DNA from: Cyclobacteriaceae bacterium
GTDB lineage: Bacteria > Bacteroidota > Bacteroidia > Cytophagales > Cyclobacteriaceae
Length of the DNA: 64,000 bases
Assembly: GCA_019638255.1 (NCBI GenBank)
Contig: JAHBUD010000001.1
Location: forward strand, 1,178,001 to 1,242,000
Reading direction: 5' to 3'
Within the stretch, counting starts at the first letter, position 1, and every line of letters starts with the position of its first letter. Under the pieces are notes generated by a model. That model saw only the letters and a list, made by a program, of their open reading frames with translations. It was not told where the DNA came from and did no database searches. Below, in pieces: positions 51,837 to 62,200 of the stretch. Position numbers and translations under genes: made by a program.

Positions 51837-52244
51837 ATGCGATATCTGATTACACTTATAGCCATGCTCGGCTTGGTTCAGTCCGTGCAGGCACAGCAGC
51901 CTGTTCGGGTTGTCATGCACCTTCAGTCGAATGATACGTTGGTGCATCGCTCCATCGTCAATCAAATCAGCAATATGAAAAAGGAAATTCCGGATGCTGA
52001 AATTGCAGTGGTATGTCATGGTCCGGGTATGGACTTTTTGTTGAACACCAAATCAACGTACATTAACCGGCTTGAAAAAATGAAGTTAACCAACGTTTCG
52101 TTTATTGGTTGTGAGTTTACGATGAAGCAGAGAAATCTGTCAAAAAATGATTTAGTGCCTTATGCAAGTACAGTACCGTATGCCCTGGTGGATATTGTAA
52201 AGAAGCAACAGGAAAATTGGATTTATGTAAAACTGGGATTTTAA
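51837..52244 (+). CDS. DsrE-family secreted sulfur-carrier-like protein
   Basis: 135 residues: signal peptide (MRYLITLIAMLGLVQSVQAQQ), then a DsrE-like Rossmann fold with VVMHLQSNDTLVHRSIVNQISNM, IAVVCHGPGMDFLL (conserved Cys) and IGCEFTMKQRNL (second Cys). Likely holds sulfane sulfur in the periplasm. First gene of a transcript with the rhodanese and SoxB genes. Confidence 0.85.
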   Translation: MRYLITLIAMLGLVQSVQAQQPVRVVMHLQSNDTLVHRSIVNQISNMKKEIPDAEIAVVCHGPGMDFLLNTKSTYINRLEKMKLTNVSFIGCEFTMKQRNLSKNDLVPYASTVPYALVDIVKKQQENWIYVKLGF

Positions 52245-52251
52245 CACGTTG

Positions 52252-52647
52252 ATGATTATGAAAATTAATACGCTCTTATACGTCATTTCATTGGTAGTTT
52301 TTGCATTTGGATGTGATGGTCAAACCGGAGTTCAAAAGCTATCGGTTGATAATTTTGAAAAGAAACTGGCAGCAACCAGCGATAAAATTGTTTTGGATGT
52401 TCGTACAAAGGACGAATACAAGTCCGGTCATCTGGCAACAGCAACTGTAATTGATTATTACAGTAGTGATTTTAAGAACCAGGCCAATCAATTGGATAAA
52501 ACCAAGCCTGTATTTGTTTATTGCGCGGCTGGTGTACGAAGTGACAAGGCAGTAAAAATCCTTACGCAACTAGGCTTTAAGGAGATTTACGATTTACAGG
52601 GTGGTTTTAATGCATGGACAGCGGCTCGTAAACCTGTTCAGCGCTGA
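52252..52647 (+). CDS. rhodanese-like lipoprotein
   Basis: About 131 residues. Lipobox ending FAFGC gives a lipid anchor. Rhodanese domain with LDVRTKDEYKSGHL and the active loop YCAAGVRSDKA (Cys). It would transfer sulfane sulfur in the periplasm, next to DsrE and SoxB. Confidence 0.85.
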   Translation: MIMKINTLLYVISLVVFAFGCDGQTGVQKLSVDNFEKKLAATSDKIVLDVRTKDEYKSGHLATATVIDYYSSDFKNQANQLDKTKPVFVYCAAGVRSDKAVKILTQLGFKEIYDLQGGFNAWTAARKPVQR

Positions 52648-52687
52648 TTCCTGTTAGCAACCATTTAACATTTTAAAAAAATTCATC

Positions 52688-54493
52688 ATGGATCATTGGC
52701 GTGATTGTACATGTTATTCTTGTCAGGCGGAAGCGGTATCTGAAAAGGAAAGGAAGTTGCATGTACAAATCTCGAACGCCAGCAGGCGCGAGTTTCTTAA
52801 GAAGGCCAGTGGATTGGGTTTGGCCTTGGGTGTTGGAGGAGGGTTAATCTCGCCACTAGCGGCTTCAGCCATGAATGATGGTGACGGTGAATCAAGGCAT
52901 TCCGAAATTTTTAGTAACAAGTCAGTAAAAGCCGGTAAAACTTCTGTCGTCACACTTTTACACACAGCCGATATTCATGCCCAATTGCTTACGCACGATG
53001 AATTTTTTATCGAAAACGGAAAGCCGGTTTACAGGAAGCGGGGTGGATATGCCACATTGAAATCGATGATCAATTCGTTGCGGAAGGAGAATCCTGCAAA
53101 TACACTTTTAATTGATGGTGGTGATTGTTTTCAGGGCGGTGGCGTTGCGGCACTTACAGAAGGACGTGCCATAGTGCCCTTAATGAATAACATTGGCTAC
53201 GACATCATGTTGCCGGGAAATTGGGAAGTTGTATACGGCAAGGAAATGATGATGCGCGATATGTTTGCCTATACCTGTCCGAAGGTATGTGCCAACATGT
53301 TTCACAGTACGGATGATTCCTTTAATGGTGAATTGATATTTCCTCCGTATTATGTTAAACACATTGGAGGCATTAAGATTGGTTTTATCGGGTACAACGA
53401 TCCGCTCACGCCAAAGCGGCAATCGCCTGCGTACAGCGAAGGAATTCGTTTTGCACATCCTCAGGAAAATGTTGAGCGGTACATAAAGATCTTGCGGGAA
53501 TATGAAGGCTGTCAATTTGTGATCTTGTTAACCCACATGGGGCTTGCTCAGCAAATCGGTTTGGCCGATATGCCGGTAATAAAGGGTGTTGATTATATTC
53601 TTGGAGCCGATACACACGAACGCGTGCGTGAGCCTATTGCCGGAAAATATGCCCGGGTTACTGAACCTGGTGCATTCGGTTCATTTGTGGCACGTCTCGA
53701 CATTGCTATAGAGGATGGTGCGGTAAAAGATCACGCGTATCAATTGTTGGATGTTGATCCTGACCAGTACAAAGAAGATGAGGAAATGAAAGCGTTGGTT
53801 GCGACAGCGCGCGAACCGTATCGTAACCGGTTGGACCGTGTTATCGGAAAAACTAAAACACCATTGGTGCGCTACTACGTTATTGAAACGCCCATGGATA
53901 ATTTCATTACCGATGCCATTATGTGGAAGTTCAAGCCCGACATTGCATTGAGTAATGGTTTTCGGTTTTGCCCGCCACTTATTCCTGATCCTAAAACAGG
54001 TGTTGCTGAAATAACGGAAGATTATTTATGGAGCATGCTTCCGGTTGACAGCGAAGCCAAGCGTGGCACCATCACCGGAAAACAATTGTGGGATTGGATG
54101 GAAAAAGAATTGCACAATGCCTTTGCCAAAGATCCGGCTAAACGCTTTGGCGGATGGGTGGTTCGGTTCAAGGGGATGGAAGTAAATTTTACTATTGGTA
54201 ACGAGGCCGGCAAACGCGTAAACTGGATAAAGGTAAAAGGCAAGCCCGTTGATTTTAATAGAACCTACACCTTTGTTGCGTGTGAACGTGAAGGCGATCC
54301 GGACACTACCATTTGTCGGGTTGATAACGTGGCCCAACCCATTAAACTGGGCGCCACATTACATACTGTTATTGAAGAGTACCTGGCTAAACATTCGCCC
54401 ATAGCACCAAAGCTTGAAGGCCGGGCCACTGCCACCGATGCGCCCAATACCTTGCTTACCCAACTGATGGGATATGGTTATGAATTCCGTTAA
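52688..54493 (+). CDS. soxB: SoxB-like sulfate thiol esterase (5'-nucleotidase family)
   Basis: 601 residues. Tat signal around ASRREFLKKASGLGLALGVG, preceded by an unusual N-terminal CTCYSC-type cysteine cluster. Two-metal phosphoesterase core with LLHTADIHAQLL, LLIDGGDCFQGG, LPGNWEVVYG (SoxB's GNWE-Y-G in place of GNHE), LTHMG and LGADTHERV; a 5'-nucleotidase C-terminal domain follows. SoxB releases sulfate from thiosulfate bound on SoxY; no soxYZ or soxAX lies in this window. Confidence 0.85.
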   Translation: MDHWRDCTCYSCQAEAVSEKERKLHVQISNASRREFLKKASGLGLALGVGGGLISPLAASAMNDGDGESRHSEIFSNKSVKAGKTSVVTLLHTADIHAQLLTHDEFFIENGKPVYRKRGGYATLKSMINSLRKENPANTLLIDGGDCFQGGGVAALTEGRAIVPLMNNIGYDIMLPGNWEVVYGKEMMMRDMFAYTCPKVCANMFHSTDDSFNGELIFPPYYVKHIGGIKIGFIGYNDPLTPKRQSPAYSEGIRFAHPQENVERYIKILREYEGCQFVILLTHMGLAQQIGLADMPVIKGVDYILGADTHERVREPIAGKYARVTEPGAFGSFVARLDIAIEDGAVKDHAYQLLDVDPDQYKEDEEMKALVATAREPYRNRLDRVIGKTKTPLVRYYVIETPMDNFITDAIMWKFKPDIALSNGFRFCPPLIPDPKTGVAEITEDYLWSMLPVDSEAKRGTITGKQLWDWMEKELHNAFAKDPAKRFGGWVVRFKGMEVNFTIGNEAGKRVNWIKVKGKPVDFNRTYTFVACEREGDPDTTICRVDNVAQPIKLGATLHTVIEEYLAKHSPIAPKLEGRATATDAPNTLLTQLMGYGYEFR

Positions 54494-55129
54494 TTGCTTA
54501 GCTTAATCTTCAGCACATTGATTCTACAGGTTTTTATAATTGGGGCGGTCTTTAGTTTCTTAGGTTCAATACCTCCGGGAACACTCAATCTTTTGGTGCT
54601 TCAAATGGGACTGGAGCACAGAATAAAAGCAGCGCTTCGTTTTGCACTGGCGGTTGCTATCGTTGAGTATCCCTATGCATGGATTGCTGTTGAGTTTGAA
54701 CAACTCATTACATCATCGCCTGTGGTGATGCAAAATTTGCAGTTATGGGGAGCCATTATCATGACCGTTATTGGAATCGTTAGCCTGTGGACAGTTCGAA
54801 AACCAACGGCCATTTCTGTGAAACTACAGGAGAGTGGTTTTCGAAGGGGAATTATTTTAAGCATTCTAAATCCTCAAGCTATTCCTTTTTGGATAGCCCT
54901 CACAGCTTACCTGAAATATCAGGGCTGGATTGACATTAGTACAGGATGGCGACTGCACAGTTATGTACTAGGCACTTCAGTTGGTGCCTTTGTGTTGCTT
55001 TCGTTGCTTATTTTTCTTGCGCATCGGGTAGCTTCCTCTTTCAGAGACAATCGGCTGATACGGATGATCCCAGGCATGGTATTGTTGTGTCTTGGTATTA
55101 TCGGTTTTATCCGGTATTTCTTTTTTTAA
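54494..55129 (+). CDS. LysE-family membrane transporter
   Basis: 211 residues starting at TTG 54494, directly after the SoxB stop. About six TM helices, with SFLGSIPPGTLNLLVL near the start, a SPVVMQN segment and FRRGIILSILNPQAIPFWIAL: the LysE/RhtB translocator signature. Substrate unknown; the position suggests export of a thiol or amino-acid-like compound, which is inference. Confidence 0.82.
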   Translation: MLSLIFSTLILQVFIIGAVFSFLGSIPPGTLNLLVLQMGLEHRIKAALRFALAVAIVEYPYAWIAVEFEQLITSSPVVMQNLQLWGAIIMTVIGIVSLWTVRKPTAISVKLQESGFRRGIILSILNPQAIPFWIALTAYLKYQGWIDISTGWRLHSYVLGTSVGAFVLLSLLIFLAHRVASSFRDNRLIRMIPGMVLLCLGIIGFIRYFFF

Positions 55130-55195
55130 TCGGTCATTCGTTCCCCGGTTAGGCTATCATCAAGTTGTGATTTTGCCTGTTCAGGGAATTATCGT

Positions 55196-55239
55196 GTAAC
55201 CAAAATCACAGAAACTAATTTCATTCTGTTGTAGTTTTG
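55196..55239 (+). promoter_or_regulatory. Crp/Fnr-like palindrome and promoter of thioredoxin gene
   Basis: GTAACCAAAATCAC (55196-55209), one imperfect half-site, with TAGTTTTG (55232-55239) at exactly the same distance as at the other cluster promoters. Confidence 0.5.
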
Positions 55240-55260
55240 TAACAGAATTTAACTTCCGGT

Positions 55261-55584
55261 ATGGAGCAAAAGAAAACATTCAGTGAACTTATTTGCAGCG
55301 AAAAGCTTGTTTTGGTTGATTTTTTCGCTACCTGGTGTGGACCGTGCCAAATGATGCAGCCCATTCTGCAAGAGCTGTCTGGCAGGGTTTCCGGTAAAGC
55401 TTCCATTATTAAAATTGATGTGGATAAAAATCCGTTGGTGGCGAGTACATACCGTATCCAGGGTGTTCCTACCCTCATGTTGTTCAGAAAGGGTGAAGTG
55501 CTGTGGAGGCAATCCGGTGTACTAAACGCCAATCAACTTGAGCAGGTCATCCACCAATTTTATCGCGAACCGGTGATGAGTTAA
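55261..55584 (+). CDS. thioredoxin
   Basis: 107 residues, complete thioredoxin fold: LVDFFATWCGPCQMMQPIL with the WCGPC redox site (about residues 24-28), KIDVDKNPLVASTYRIQGVPTLMLF with the cis-Pro, and a WRQSG end. No signal peptide, so cytosolic. Probably regenerates sulfur carriers or reduces persulfides made by neighbouring enzymes. Confidence 0.92.
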   Translation: MEQKKTFSELICSEKLVLVDFFATWCGPCQMMQPILQELSGRVSGKASIIKIDVDKNPLVASTYRIQGVPTLMLFRKGEVLWRQSGVLNANQLEQVIHQFYREPVMS

Positions 55585-55673
55585 GCCATTTTAGTCACCG
55601 GTAGGATTGATCCGAAACATTTAATCAATTGTATTTCTATTTTTTATAATTTGTAACTACAACAGACAAGCCT

Positions 55674-57077
55674 ATGTACTTTCAACATGTTTATGACAAA
55701 AGCCTGGCACAAGCCAGCTACTTTATCGGCTGCCAGAAGGCGGGCGTAGCCATCGTAATTGACCCCAAGCGCGATGTTGACACGTACCTGGAAATTGCCA
55801 CGCAGAACAAAATGAAAATCACCCACATCGCGGAAACGCACATTCATGCCGATTTTCTTTCGGGCTCACGTGAATTGGCTGCGCTAACCGGAGCGCAACT
55901 GTATTTATCCGATGAGGGAGGTGATGGATGGCTATATGAATTTCCGCACAACGGTTTGAAAGATGGTGATTCTTTTATGGTCGGCAACCTGAAATTTGAT
56001 GTATTGCATACCCCTGGCCATACGCCTGAAAGCATCAGCTTTTTGCTAACGGATACTCCGGCCAGTCCGGAACCGGTAATGTTGTTTACCGGTGATTTTG
56101 TATTTGTGGGTGATGTTGGCCGCCCGGATTTGTTGGAGAAAGCCGCAGGTGTTGTGGGCACAAAGGAAGCCGGTGCAAAAGAAATGTATAAATCCGTTAA
56201 GCGTTTTAATGCATTACCGGATTATATACAGGTATGGCCCGGTCATGGTGCGGGTTCAGCATGCGGTAAAGCGTTAGGTGCTGTACCCAGTTCAACGGTA
56301 GGTTATGAAAAAATCCGCAACTGGGCTTTTCAATACGAGCGCGATGAGAATGGATTCATTAAATACCTGTTGGAAGATCAGCCCGAGCCTCCGAAATATT
56401 TTGCGATGATGAAAAAACTCAACAAAGTAGATAGGCCTTTGTTGACGGAGGTGCCAAAGCTTAAGAAGCTAAGTGCTGACGAATTTAAATCAGCTTTTGA
56501 CAAAGGCATTAAAGTTATTGATACCCGATTGAAGACGGAATTTGCCGAAGGATTTATACCCGGCACGTACAACATCCAGGGCAACAACTCCTTTGCTACC
56601 TGGTGTGGATGGATATTGAGCTACGAAGAACCTTTTATTTTAATTGCTGACGAAGGCAAACTCGATGATCTGACAAGAAAATTAATGCGCATTGGGTTGG
56701 ATAGAATTTACGGCTATGTGGAAAGTGTTTCCGTATGGCAAACGCTTGGAAATCAACTGGAGAAGGCAAACGTGATCACGGAATCCGAGTTCAAGCAAAT
56801 TATGCAATCAAACCATACGCAATATGTTGATTTGCGGGGTGAGGCCGAGTATAAGTCGGGTCATATTAAAGGAGCAGACCATGTTTTTGTGGGCACTTTG
56901 GAGAAGAACCTTGATAAAATCAACAAAGATCAACAGGTGGTGGTGTTCTGCCAGGCTGGCGATCGTTCTTCCATTGGTTATTCGATTTTAGCCCGTAATG
57001 GATTCAGCAATATTAAGAACTACAGTGGTGGTATGAGCGAGTGGATCAACAAAGGTAACCCGGTAGTGACTGACTGA
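55674..57077 (+). CDS. CstB-like persulfide dioxygenase-rhodanese
   Basis: 467 residues. N-terminal metallo-beta-lactamase fold of ETHE1/persulfide dioxygenase type: THIAETHIHADFLSGSRELA, DVLHTPGHTPES, LFTGDFVFVGDVGRPDL and the VWPGHG motif. Two rhodanese domains follow (about 275-360 and 375-465). The first lacks a cysteine in its loop (GNNSFATWCGW replaces CxxxR with a shifted Cys); the second has VVFCQAGDRSSIGY. Oxidises persulfides to sulfite or thiosulfate in the cytosol. Confidence 0.88.
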   Translation: MYFQHVYDKSLAQASYFIGCQKAGVAIVIDPKRDVDTYLEIATQNKMKITHIAETHIHADFLSGSRELAALTGAQLYLSDEGGDGWLYEFPHNGLKDGDSFMVGNLKFDVLHTPGHTPESISFLLTDTPASPEPVMLFTGDFVFVGDVGRPDLLEKAAGVVGTKEAGAKEMYKSVKRFNALPDYIQVWPGHGAGSACGKALGAVPSSTVGYEKIRNWAFQYERDENGFIKYLLEDQPEPPKYFAMMKKLNKVDRPLLTEVPKLKKLSADEFKSAFDKGIKVIDTRLKTEFAEGFIPGTYNIQGNNSFATWCGWILSYEEPFILIADEGKLDDLTRKLMRIGLDRIYGYVESVSVWQTLGNQLEKANVITESEFKQIMQSNHTQYVDLRGEAEYKSGHIKGADHVFVGTLEKNLDKINKDQQVVVFCQAGDRSSIGYSILARNGFSNIKNYSGGMSEWINKGNPVVTD

Positions 57078-57100
57078 TTTGAAGTTATACAAGTGAAACA

Positions 57101-57130
57101 AAAAGCCCGGCTGATTTCAGCCTGGCTTTT
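57101..57130. terminator. bidirectional terminator between convergent genes
   Basis: AAAAGCCCGGCTGA/TCAGCCTGGCTTTT stem (one mismatch), short loop, T-runs on both strands. Confidence 0.85.
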
Positions 57131-57150
57131 CTTTTGAGGGGTAACGAATA

Positions 57151-58794
57151 TTATTTCTCGAATGACTTGCTCATCGTCATGGCGAGCTTTACCGCTTCGT
57201 AAGCATTTACAAGTCCGCCCGAGCGACTCAATTTATTAAAGTCAACTGCTTCTTTACCACCGGGTGCAATAACTTTGAGCCCATCGAACTTACGCGTGGA
57301 TTGTGATAGAATCTCTTTCACCTGGTTGGCTGTTAGATCAGGAAAGTATGACATGATAATGGCGGCAACACCGGCAGCCGCGGGGCTGGCCATACTGGTG
57401 CCTTGGTTGTTTTTGTACCCATTTTCAGGAATGGTGGAATAGATTTCAACACCTGGTGAGAATAGATCAACCGATTTTTTTCCGTAATTAGAAAAAGAAG
57501 CCACAAAGTTTTCATCAGCACCCCACGATGAAGCACCTACTTCAATCCAGTTTTTTGCTTCCTTACCATCATTGAAATACCGCGAAGGAAAGTTTTTCTT
57601 TACGTCAATATCATCACCATCATTACCGGCTGCATGCACCAGCAAAACACCTTTTGATTCGGCATACTTCACGGCTTTATCCACAGCTTCTTTTTGCGGT
57701 GAATACGATTTACCAAAACTCATATTGATAATGTGTGCGCCATTGTCAACTGCATAGCGAATGGCGTTGGCTACATCTTTATCGCGTTCATCACCATTGG
57801 GTACTGCACGCACTGACATAATCTTCACATTATCGGCAATGCCTTTTATGCCTAAGTCATTTGTTCGGTCGGCAGCAATGATACCGGCTACGTGTGTTCC
57901 GTGTTCGGCATCGGGGCCTTTAACATCATTGTTTCCATACCCTTTTTCGTACAGATCATTTTCATTATCACCCACGATGCTGCGCGGATTGAAATCGATA
58001 TTATACCCGTATAGTGCCTGTACACGGTAATAGTCTACCGCTTCCTTAAATTCCTCCAGCACTTCATCAATATCCGCATCGGGGCCGAAATTTTGAAAAA
58101 TGATGGATACTGCATTTTTGGAGAAAGCAACGATTGGGCTTGTTGGCTTAAGGGTATCGATAGCCGCAACTGTAACCTTATCAATTTTAAGAATACTTTT
58201 CAGTGTATCGTTACCTAAATTGATGTTGGTGAAAATGGTATTGTACTGGTTGTACATTTGGTTGGCTTCCTGGCTGCGCTTTTCAAATTTGCTTTTCAGG
58301 TCTTTATAGTACGCGAACTCGGCCTGGCTTTTCTTGGGCACCTTTTTCTCATCAATGTTTTCGTATTTGGGTTTCAGCCGGGCATATTCCCGGGTAAGTT
58401 CATAGGTGTCTTCATTAACGTTGCCCTCTTTGCCACCAATAAAGTTCCATCCGTAAACGTCATCGATGTAGCCATTCTTATCGTCATCAATTCCGTTGTC
58501 CGGAATTTCACCGGGGTTTACCCAGATCACATTTTTCAGGTCTTCATGAAAAATATCGACACCCGAATCAATAACGGCAACCACCACGGTGCGGGAGGGT
58601 CTTCCTTTTAGCAGGGTAGCATAGGTGCGTTCGGCACTTACACCTTGCATTTGGTCTGTCTCAGGGTCGAGTAAAAACCAGTTTTTGGGCAGTTTTGTGC
58701 TATCCGAAAGGGTTTCTTGACTTTGAAATGCGTGTATCTTTTCTGCAGAAATGCTCAACAACACAATGAGCACTAGACAAATTTTTTTTAACAT
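57151..58794 (-). CDS. secreted subtilisin-like (S8) serine protease
   Basis: About 547 residues from ATG 58794 (a TTG at 58827 is a less likely start). Signal peptide (MLKKICLVLIVLLSISAEKIHA). Catalytic triad: VVAVIDSGVDIFHEDL (D), EHGTHVAGIIAA (H), GTSMASPAAAGVAA (S). A large insertion of about 150 residues between the D and H motifs is helical (EYARLKPKYENIDEKKVPKK). Export then periplasmic or outer-membrane action. Not obviously tied to the sulfur genes. Confidence 0.92.
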   Translation of the reverse strand: MLKKICLVLIVLLSISAEKIHAFQSQETLSDSTKLPKNWFLLDPETDQMQGVSAERTYATLLKGRPSRTVVVAVIDSGVDIFHEDLKNVIWVNPGEIPDNGIDDDKNGYIDDVYGWNFIGGKEGNVNEDTYELTREYARLKPKYENIDEKKVPKKSQAEFAYYKDLKSKFEKRSQEANQMYNQYNTIFTNINLGNDTLKSILKIDKVTVAAIDTLKPTSPIVAFSKNAVSIIFQNFGPDADIDEVLEEFKEAVDYYRVQALYGYNIDFNPRSIVGDNENDLYEKGYGNNDVKGPDAEHGTHVAGIIAADRTNDLGIKGIADNVKIMSVRAVPNGDERDKDVANAIRYAVDNGAHIINMSFGKSYSPQKEAVDKAVKYAESKGVLLVHAAGNDGDDIDVKKNFPSRYFNDGKEAKNWIEVGASSWGADENFVASFSNYGKKSVDLFSPGVEIYSTIPENGYKNNQGTSMASPAAAGVAAIIMSYFPDLTANQVKEILSQSTRKFDGLKVIAPGGKEAVDFNKLSRSGGLVNAYEAVKLAMTMSKSFEK

Positions 58795-59222
58795 AGATGA
58801 TTGATTTACAAGTGTTAAGTCGCGCAAGGTAAAAGTTATGATGTTAATTTCCTCGCGCTTTAATGCGTTGAATTCGTTGATAAAACCATGCCAAATCTTA
58901 CTTCTGTGATGGATGCTTTTACTTTCAAATTCAACAGATCATAGGTATCGGCAACTTTGTGAAGCCAAATCAAGAGGGGGAGACCATATGATATACCTTG
59001 CCGCAACGACTGTTTCACTTTTTTATGGGATACTGTTTTACTCATCAGTACACCTGAATAAATCCTCAACTGAGTCCCACCTGCAGGAGGATCACCAAAG
59101 ACGCCCAGGGATTATCCTGATTTTCAAAAAGAGCCGATTTTAGGCTTTTTTGCTCCAAATTCACCTTTTTCCACAGAGCCGTAAAATTTTGGTAATTTTA
59201 CTAATACCAAAAATCTACAGTT
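58795..59222. other. intergenic region with att-like sequence and terminator
   Basis: No secure gene. At 59084-59099 is CAGGAGGATCACCAAA, sharing GGATCACCAAA with the att core region at 44903-44913. A terminator stem AAAAAGAGCC/GGCTTTTTT follows at 59126-59151. Upstream, an open stretch reads FYGILFYSSVHLNK, vaguely like the start of GIY-YIG endonucleases, then breaks off. The promoter of the WD40-caspase gene is expected in 59150-59222. Confidence 0.45.
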
Positions 59223-62200
59223 ATGGTAAAGCGGTATCTGTTTTTGTGGCTAGTGGCATTTGCATCGATTAGCCTACTTGCTCAGGCACCCCGGATTGTC
59301 ATCAATCCCATGGGCCATTCGGCCAAAGTACATAACCTGGTTTTTACTCCCGATGGAACCAAAATCATCTCGATCTCGGAAGATAAAACCATACGCATTT
59401 GGAATGCCGATACCGGTGAAATGCTACAAAAATTTGAATCACAAATTGGTGATGGATGGGAAGGCATGCTCTATGCTTCGGCTTTATCGCCCGATGGAAG
59501 CTTGTTGGCTGTGGGTGGTTATCCGGTAAGTACTGAAAAGGAGAATTACATCATTGTAATAGACATCGTAAAAGGAATTCAGGTGGCAACGGCTATCGGC
59601 CACACCAATGTTATCAATAGTTTGTCGTTTAGTGGCTCGGGTTTATACCTGGCCAGTGGAAGCGATGACCGCACCGTGCGCATTTGGAAGATGGATGATT
59701 CTCCGGTACTGAAATCGATTGCCACCATTCCGGTTGGATCGGCTGTAACAAGTTTGAGCTTCAATTCCCGAACGCAGGATTTGGCCGTAGCGGCCGAAAG
59801 CAGGGATATATTGGTTTACGGGTTGCAGGGTGTTGAGCGTGGGGGAACCAAGTTTGTTCCTAAACCCTGGAAGAAGCACAAAGGCATGCTAAACAAGGTT
59901 ATGTATTCACCGGAAGGCTCGTACCTGGCCAGCTGTAGTTTTGATAGTGAGTTAATTCTGTGGAGTGCAGAAGGAACTGTTGTAAAAGAATTCAACAACA
60001 TTAAAGATCCGATAAATGCCCTAACGTTTTCTAACGATGCTAAAATACTGGCCGTTCTTGATGTAACGGGAAAAGGTGTAAGCTATTCCGTTCCCGGAGG
60101 CACACGCTTTACTGATTTTCTTGCACACGATAATACAGTGTTCAGTGCAGCCTTTTCACCCTCTCTAACGGGCAATTATGTTGTGGCGTCAGCGGGTGGC
60201 AGCAACAATGAAATTTTTCTGTGGAATCCCATCAATGGTTTGATTGTAAAAAAGATTAAAGGAAAAGGCAGCGCCATCTACCATTTGGCCTTTGGCAACG
60301 GTCATGAACTTTTTATTAGTCGTGAATTCAACAAGTCGGGCAAACCAAAATTTACCAGCAGTTTTGATTTTGCGTCCTTCTCTGTGAACCGAAATCCTGT
60401 GCAATTTCCTGCTCAACGAAATCAACCCAAAGATGTAGTGCAAACCGGTGTGAACACCATTGCTTTGCCGAAGGGAAAGGTGGTGCAAACCCGTGAAGCA
60501 GAAGATGGTCGCATTCTGGATTATCTTGTCTTATCCGATGGCAGCGTGGTAGTGGCCAGCGACTTTTCACTTAAGATGTTCGATCGAAATGGTTACTTGA
60601 ATAAAGAGTTTGTTGGCCACTCCGGTTCGGTACGCACAATAACCGTGAGTTCCGATGGTCAGTATGTGGCTTCCGGTGGAGAAGATCAATCTATTATACT
60701 TTGGAAACTTTCGGAAAGCGGATTTGCTCCCAGTATGCGCAGCATATTCGACACCCCAGAGTGGGTATCCTATTTTAATTCCCTGCCCATTGATTCCTTA
60801 ACCAAAGAGCCGACAAAAAAAGCGTGGCAGGAAGTGATTGCCTTTATGAAGACCAATGGCCAAAAGGCGGTAAAAGAAGTGGAGGCTCAATACAAATCAT
60901 TAGGCGAGGTTTTGATTCCCTTTGCTACGCTGTTTCTTACAGAAGATAATGAGTGGGTTTGTTATACCCCACGTGGATATTTCACTTGCTCATCTTCCGG
61001 AGGTCAATACTTTGGCTGGCATATTAACAGGGGTATTGAAAAGTTAGCTGATTTCTTTTCGGCTGAACAGTACTTTGAAGTGCTCTTCCGGCCCAAAGAA
61101 GAAATGAGTAAGAGCATTATTCAAGGCAAGAGGGTTGAGGATATCCTCCGTGAATCCGGGCAGCGGATTTTTGACTTGGGCAAATTACATCGGCCTTCTG
61201 TTGGCTTCTTTGATGTGTCGGTAACCATGAAGTCGACCGATTTATTGAGTTATGATAAAGGTAAATTCATAACCCAGGCGCGTACCATGCCCCTGACTGT
61301 GGAAATTTATGATGGTGGAGGAGGGGTTAAAGAAGTTAACATATACCAGAATGATAAACTCATCATCAGCGATAAGAACATAAAGACAAGTGGAGAAGGG
61401 GAGAAAGTTGTAAAAACTTATCCGGTAGAAATGGTGAATGAAATGAATGAGTTTAAAGTGAAGGTAATCAACTACCAGAAAATTGAGTCCCGGCCAGATG
61501 TATTACCGATTGAATATACCGGTGATGTAATCGCTACCTCCTCGTTGTATGTGTTGGCTGTCGGCATAAATCAATATCATAATTCCTCCTACAACCTGAA
61601 TTATGCCAAACCCGATGCGCAAAGCTTTACGGAGAAGATTATGGAGAACGGGAAAGGCATTTTCAAGTCACTGAACCGTATGGAGATTTATGACCGCGAT
61701 GCAACCCGCGAGAATATTCTCACAGCATTTAAGTCGATAACGATGCGGGCTCGCCCGGAAGATGTTTTTGTATTTTATTATGCCGGGCACGGTACACTTG
61801 ATGAGGAGAATAATAATGAGTATTACCTCGTTCCTACCGATGTAACCAAGTTGTATGGCGATCCGACACAACTGGAAGCAAAGGGAATCTCCGCTACGGA
61901 GTTGAGAAATCAACTCACTGCGTTGAAGGCACAAAAGCAGATTATATTAATGGATGCCTGTCATTCTGGTGGAGCCGTAAAGAGTTTGAACGTGCGGGCC
62001 GCAGCAGCTGATGAAAAGGCCATTGTTCAATTGGCGCGCAGTTCAGGTGTCGTGATGATGGCATCGAGCGGCACGCAACAATTTGCAACAGAGTTTGAGA
62101 CACTGAAACATGGTGTTTTTACCTATGCACTGCTGGAAGCCCTGGACGGTAAAGCCGATAACGGTGACGGAAAAATTACAGTGAACGAGATTAAAATCTA

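Noticed and set aside
58913..59143. 76-residue plus-strand open frame with FYGILFYSS
   Set aside because: It ends inside a terminator and only weakly recalls a GIY-YIG start. Kept as part of the att-like site note, not as a gene.
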